A DNA stretch of 7,474 nucleotides, taken from positions 1 through 7,474 of the forward strand of contig JAACEH010000159.1 in assembly GCA_011682595.1 (NCBI GenBank), in the 5' to 3' direction. The stretch's first letter is position 1; each line of letters starts with the position of its first letter. This document shows positions 5,184-7,474 of this stretch, one piece after another. This DNA is from Anaerolineaceae bacterium. GTDB lineage: Bacteria > Planctomycetota > Phycisphaerae > FEN-1346 > JAACEH01. Position numbers and translations under genes: made by a program. The notes beneath the pieces are model-generated. The model saw nothing but the letters and a program-made list of their open reading frames with translations. It was not told where the DNA came from and searched no databases.

Positions 5184-5750
5184 CTATTTGTCGGACTTCG
5201 TACCCGATCCCTGCCCTGTCCCGCCGCCGGTCGTGCCCTGCATCATGGGACACATCATCGTGGGCCCGCCCTTGCCGCCCTTGCAGCCCTTGCCGTCCTT
5301 GCCGCCCTTCATCTTCTGCATCATGGGCATCATCTTTGCGCGCATCTGCATCATGTCCATCGGCTTGTCGGGAATATCGCCCATTTTCTTCTTCTGCTCG
5401 GGCGTCAGCACGGCCAGGGCCTTTTGGCGGGCTTCATTCTCGATCTCCATGAGCTTTGTCTTCTGCTCGTCGGAAAGCTCCAGATTGGCTGCTTGACCGT
5501 AGATGGCGCACGGACTGTCCATAAAGACCGGGGTCTGCATCATCACCTGCATGCGTTTCATCATGGCCGGGTCCATACCTGCTTTCCGCATCATACCCAT
5601 GCAGCGTGTCATCATCCCCTGGGGACCGACCGTGGCCCCTTGCTGGGGGGTCGCCGCCTGGGGCTTGGGGGCGTCACCGGCCTGTTGAGCCAAGGCATAG
5701 ACGGCCAGAAGAGCAATGCTCGCCATCGACAACAGTATCATCCGCTTCAT
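5184..5750 (-). CDS. Exported Met-rich protein with Spy/CpxP-like LTxxQ motifs
   Basis: The 188-residue product has a signal peptide (MKRMILLSMASIALLAVYALA, predicted cut after A21, an A-L-A site), so it should be periplasmic or exported. Methionine is extreme: 30 of 188 residues, in clusters at 46-77, 131-147 and 165-170 (MMCPMM), with four cysteines (C50, C81, C156, C167). The middle has LSDEQ (92-96) and LTPEQ (115-119), 23 residues apart in a charged helical stretch. This resembles the LTxxQ repeats of Spy, CpxP and ZraP periplasmic proteins. The C-terminus is low-complexity Gly/Lys and ends in SDK. Likely roles are soft-metal (Cu or Ag) binding or an envelope chaperone, both inferred. 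ATG 5750 is chosen because AAGGAG lies 8 bases upstream; an in-frame GTG at 5756 is only 2 bases away. It is last in the ECF-led gene row. Confidence 0.8.
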   Translation of the reverse strand: MKRMILLSMASIALLAVYALAQQAGDAPKPQAATPQQGATVGPQGMMTRCMGMMRKAGMDPAMMKRMQVMMQTPVFMDSPCAIYGQAANLELSDEQKTKLMEIENEARQKALAVLTPEQKKKMGDIPDKPMDMMQMRAKMMPMMQKMKGGKDGKGCKGGKGGPTMMCPMMQGTTGGGTGQGSGTKSDK

Positions 5751-5758
5751 CGCCACAT

Positions 5759-5764
5759 CTCCTT
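5759..5764 (-). promoter_or_regulatory. Shine-Dalgarno of the Met-rich gene
   Basis: AAGGAG on the minus strand lies 8 bases before ATG 5750 and 2 bases before GTG 5756, which settles the start at 5750. It sits in the short gap after the preceding broken frame (stop 5777-5775). Confidence 0.7.
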
Positions 5765-5774
5765 ATAAGAGGTC

Positions 5775-6023
5775 TTACAAAAGAGGTTTCTTCATGCTCT
5801 CGAACTCATCTTTGCTGATCTCGCCGGCGGCGAAGTCGAATTGCAGCTTATTAAACAGCGTGCTGCAAGTCGCGATCCCGGCTAACATCCGCCGCAATAA
5901 GAGCCGCTTCTCTGGTGTCCCGAACGCTGTCCATAGTTCCAGGTACAGCAACCCGCGCGATGGCCGGGGACCAGCCAGCCCCACCAATGCCCGCAGTCGT
6001 GCCGGTGAGCGGCTGGCTGGGCA
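5775..6023 (-). pseudogene. Shifted-frame C-terminal half of a small exported protein (SHOCT-like end)
   Basis: After a stop at 6026-6024, this frame is open to TAA at 5777-5775. Its last part reads YLELWTAFGTPEKRLLLRRM and ends LQFDFAAGEISKDEFESMKK-PLL. The end resembles the short helical SHOCT pattern (L..L...G.IS..EFE..K..LL) often found at the C-terminus of bacterial membrane or exported proteins. Third-position GC favours this frame below about 5960, and there is no ribosome site of its own. The upstream half is in another frame (see 5882-6187). Joining the two needs a -1 shift, equal to one base lost from the sequence; restoring it gives a single reading frame of 138 codons. It could be a real mutation, an assembly error or, less likely, programmed shifting. 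Confidence 0.5.
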
Positions 6024-6187
6024 TCATTGCCCACCGGGTGCGTGGCCTGGGACTGGCCGGCAGCAGCCGGAGCGGCACGCCAGCCGCAGTAGCCATAGTC
6101 CCCGTATCCAGGGCTCGCCGCCCGCGCCACGGCGCCCAGGGCCAGGACCGCCAAGCCAATGATCATTACAATCGCAATCGCTTTCAT
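5882..6187 (-). CDS. Small exported protein, N-terminal frame (probably frameshifted)
   Basis: The 101-codon frame starts at ATG 6187 with a GGAGG (6203-6199) 11 bases upstream. It opens with a clear signal peptide (MKAIAIVMIIGLAVLALGAVARA) ending in an A-R-A site. Next is a Gly/Tyr/aromatic segment (SPGYGDYGYCGW), then Ala/His-rich sequence (AAHRHDCGHWWGW, residues about 60-72). From about residue 75 the frame becomes Cys/Gly/Arg-rich, loses third-position GC preference and stops at 5882. The better C-terminal coding signal lies in the -1 frame at 5775-6023. I therefore read the first 70 or so residues as real and the tail as read-through in the wrong frame. His, Cys and Trp could bind metal, but no family is recognised. 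It lies 76 bases after the DUF5667-like gene. Confidence 0.5.
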   Translation of the reverse strand: MKAIAIVMIIGLAVLALGAVARAASPGYGDYGYCGWRAAPAAAGQSQATHPVGNDAQPAAHRHDCGHWWGWLVPGHRAGCCTWNYGQRSGHQRSGSYCGGC

Positions 6188-6263
6188 GATCCAAACTTCC
6201 TCCTACTATAACTGGGGATTGTCTATTCAGCGCCTCCATGTGGGACACATGTCACGCCAAGGT

Positions 6264-7067
6264 CTACGATTTTGGTTTTCTCGTTGGGGCGACTTCCGCG
6301 TACTCGGGGAACCCTGGGACTGGCCCGGTTCCTGAGCCGCACATTTGCTGCATCCACTGCGCTCGCTGGCCGCACATCTCGGCGTACCGGGTGAGTATCT
6401 CTTGCTGCTCAGGCGCAGCTTTGGTTTTCAGGCTGCTGAGCATTTGCTGCTGGTACTGCGACGCATGGGCTGCCTCCGCGGCAACCAAGGCACGAGAAGT
6501 ATCGGGAAGAGTTTCGCTGGTTTCGGCCGCCAGGCGGGCCTCCCGGAGCATTTCGTCCAGCAGGGCCTGATCGATCCGGCCGGTACGTTGGTGCTGTTTG
6601 ACGGCTTCCTTTAACCGTTCCGACGAGAATACGATCCGCAACTCCGCTTTGTCTTCCTGGTTTACGGTCAGGAAGAACTTGGCCCGCTCCGTGAAGCGTT
6701 TGATTGGATAGAACCAATCGCCGGGCACCGCGTCGGCCGAGGCGTTGACCGTCGCCCAGCCGCCCAGGAACACCGCAAGCAATACAGCCGCCGCACGCAT
6801 CAGGAACCCCCAGGACAGGAAGCGGACTTCGGGCCGCTTTGCCCTGGCCGCTTCGACTTGCCCTTCAGAGGCCTTGATGAACGTCCGCATCATGCTCTCG
6901 GTCGACAACACCGGGTCCGGTAGTGATTGCAGGTCGCGGACGATTGTCAGCAGCGGACGAAGCCAGCCGGACCGATCCGGGCATGACGCCACAGCGTCGT
7001 TCACCGACTGCCCCTGGCGGAGGCGTTCGATGCACTCGTCCAGTTGCTGTTCAAGCCTTCCGGTCAT
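6264..7067 (-). CDS. DUF5667-like single-pass membrane protein, putative anti-sigma/sensor partner
   Basis: This is a 267-residue protein. Residues 1-80 form a cytoplasmic-type helical region (LEQQLDECIERLRQGQ, CPDRSGWLRPLL) like the N-terminal regions of Zn-less anti-sigma or ECF-associated proteins. One membrane segment spans about 84-106 (FLMRAAAVLLAVFLGGW). Then comes ADAVPGDWFYPIKRFTERAK (111-130), the signature of DUF5667-type extracytoplasmic helical domains, continuing as charged helices to about 225. The tail has MC-G at 231-233 and MC-G at 242-244 around W-M-Q-Q, a possible Cys/Met metal site. Its ATG (7067-7065) overlaps the sigma factor TGA (7066-7064) as ATGA, so the two are translationally coupled, the usual layout of an ECF sigma and its regulator. 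Function as an anti-sigma factor is inferred; no zinc-finger HxxxCxxC is present. Confidence 0.85.
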   Translation of the reverse strand: MTGRLEQQLDECIERLRQGQSVNDAVASCPDRSGWLRPLLTIVRDLQSLPDPVLSTESMMRTFIKASEGQVEAARAKRPEVRFLSWGFLMRAAAVLLAVFLGGWATVNASADAVPGDWFYPIKRFTERAKFFLTVNQEDKAELRIVFSSERLKEAVKQHQRTGRIDQALLDEMLREARLAAETSETLPDTSRALVAAEAAHASQYQQQMLSSLKTKAAPEQQEILTRYAEMCGQRAQWMQQMCGSGTGPVPGFPEYAEVAPTRKPKS

Positions 7068-7474
7068 GATCGTGGTTCCTCATCGCCCAGAATGTCCCGC
7101 AGAGTCGAAAGAGCGCGAAACTGGAGCGCACGGAGCGCTCCGGGTTTTCGCCCGGTGATCTCACAGATGTCCTCGTTGCCCAGACCCTGAATGAACTTCA
7201 GGGTCACCAACTCCCGCTGGTCGTCGGTGAGCTTTGCGATCGCCTGTTGCAGGTCCAGTTGCCTGCCCACGGCCTCAGCCGGGCTTGGCTCACCGATCAG
7301 GTTTTCGTGGACGCTGTCGCTCATCTGTGTTTCCCGTTTCGTTTGCTTCTTGCGGCCATGATCGACCACGACGTTGGCGGCGATCCGGTACAGCCAAGCC
7401 AGGAATGAACCTTTCTGTCCGTGAATCCCCCGCAGCAGGCGGAGGAACACCTCGCCGGCCAGGTCTTCCGCCGA
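7064..7474 (-). CDS. ECF RNA polymerase sigma factor (sigma-70 family), 5' end missing
   Basis: The visible 136 residues enter at the window edge inside sigma region 2: SAEDLAGEVFLRLLRG (1-16), then GSFLAWLYRIAANVVVDHGRKK (22-43), the region 2.3-2.4 pattern that melts and reads the -10. After a short linker comes region 4 (about 75-130): LTDDQRELVTLKFIQGLGNEDI, then CEITGRKPGALRALQFRALSTL, the helix-turn-helix that reads the -35. About 40-50 N-terminal residues lie outside the window. The stop overlaps the start of the DUF5667-like gene by ATGA. Such pairs usually control their own operon and envelope or stress genes, so the exported proteins downstream are likely targets. The ECF group cannot be assigned from this fragment. 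Confidence 0.95.
   Translation of the reverse strand, partial: SAEDLAGEVFLRLLRGIHGQKGSFLAWLYRIAANVVVDHGRKKQTKRETQMSDSVHENLIGEPSPAEAVGRQLDLQQAIAKLTDDQRELVTLKFIQGLGNEDICEITGRKPGALRALQFRALSTLRDILGDEEPRS

Noticed and set aside
5851..6159. Third minus-strand open frame (102 codons) overlapping the broken small gene
   Set aside because: It has no ribosome site, no signal peptide and an Arg/Pro-rich product; the other two frames better explain the N- and C-terminal coding signals.
6205..6210. TATAGT box on the minus strand before the small exported gene
   Set aside because: A start 7 bases downstream would remove the GGAGG ribosome site at 6203-6199, and no -35 is found 16-18 bases upstream, so it is not a likely promoter for that gene.
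6237..6251. Short inverted repeat CATGTG-GGA-CACATG after the DUF5667-like gene
   Set aside because: The stem is only 6 bp with no T-run; too weak to call a terminator or operator.

Overview
The window is GC-rich and every supported gene lies on the minus strand, so transcription runs from the right end to the left. No rRNA, tRNA, CRISPR array, transposase gene or origin was seen. Gene content suggests an uncultured or poorly studied Gram-negative-type bacterium. A Planctomycetes (Phycisphaerae-like) source is my best guess. It rests on GC richness, an ECF sigma factor paired with a DUF5667-type membrane protein, a Pro/Ala-rich extension on ribosomal protein S9 and several palindromic intergenic repeats. 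The lineage is inferred, not shown.

Right part (about 5184-7474), in transcription order: the 3' part of an ECF sigma factor gene; a translationally coupled single-pass membrane protein with a DUF5667-like region and a Cys/Met tail (putative anti-sigma or sensor); a small exported protein whose reading frame appears broken by a one-base shift; and an exported, very methionine-rich protein with Spy/CpxP-like LSxEQ/LTxEQ motifs. The genes are close together and read as one regulatory and envelope (possibly metal-stress) unit. This is the most interesting part of the window.

Middle part (about 2547-5183): a TIM-barrel sugar-phosphate isomerase/epimerase-like protein, thiL (thiamine-monophosphate kinase) and tsaE (ATPase of tRNA t6A synthesis). 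thiL and tsaE are joined by an ATGA overlap. The gene-free stretch 4929-5183 (255 bases, the longest in the window) holds two REP-like palindromic elements and a weak promoter candidate.

Left part (1-2546): the conserved ribosomal pair rplM-rpsI, driven by a near-consensus promoter that starts two bases after the tsaE stop and closed by a strong intrinsic terminator. Next is argC with its own promoter, then the first 18 codons of argJ at the window edge, the next arginine-pathway gene. The argC-argJ gap contains a perfect hairpin directly followed by a long REP-like inverted repeat whose right arm supplies the argC stop codon.

Several starts were revised from Shine-Dalgarno spacing: GTG at 1951 for rpsI, ATG at 3050 for tsaE, ATG at 4003 for thiL and ATG at 5750 for the Met-rich protein.
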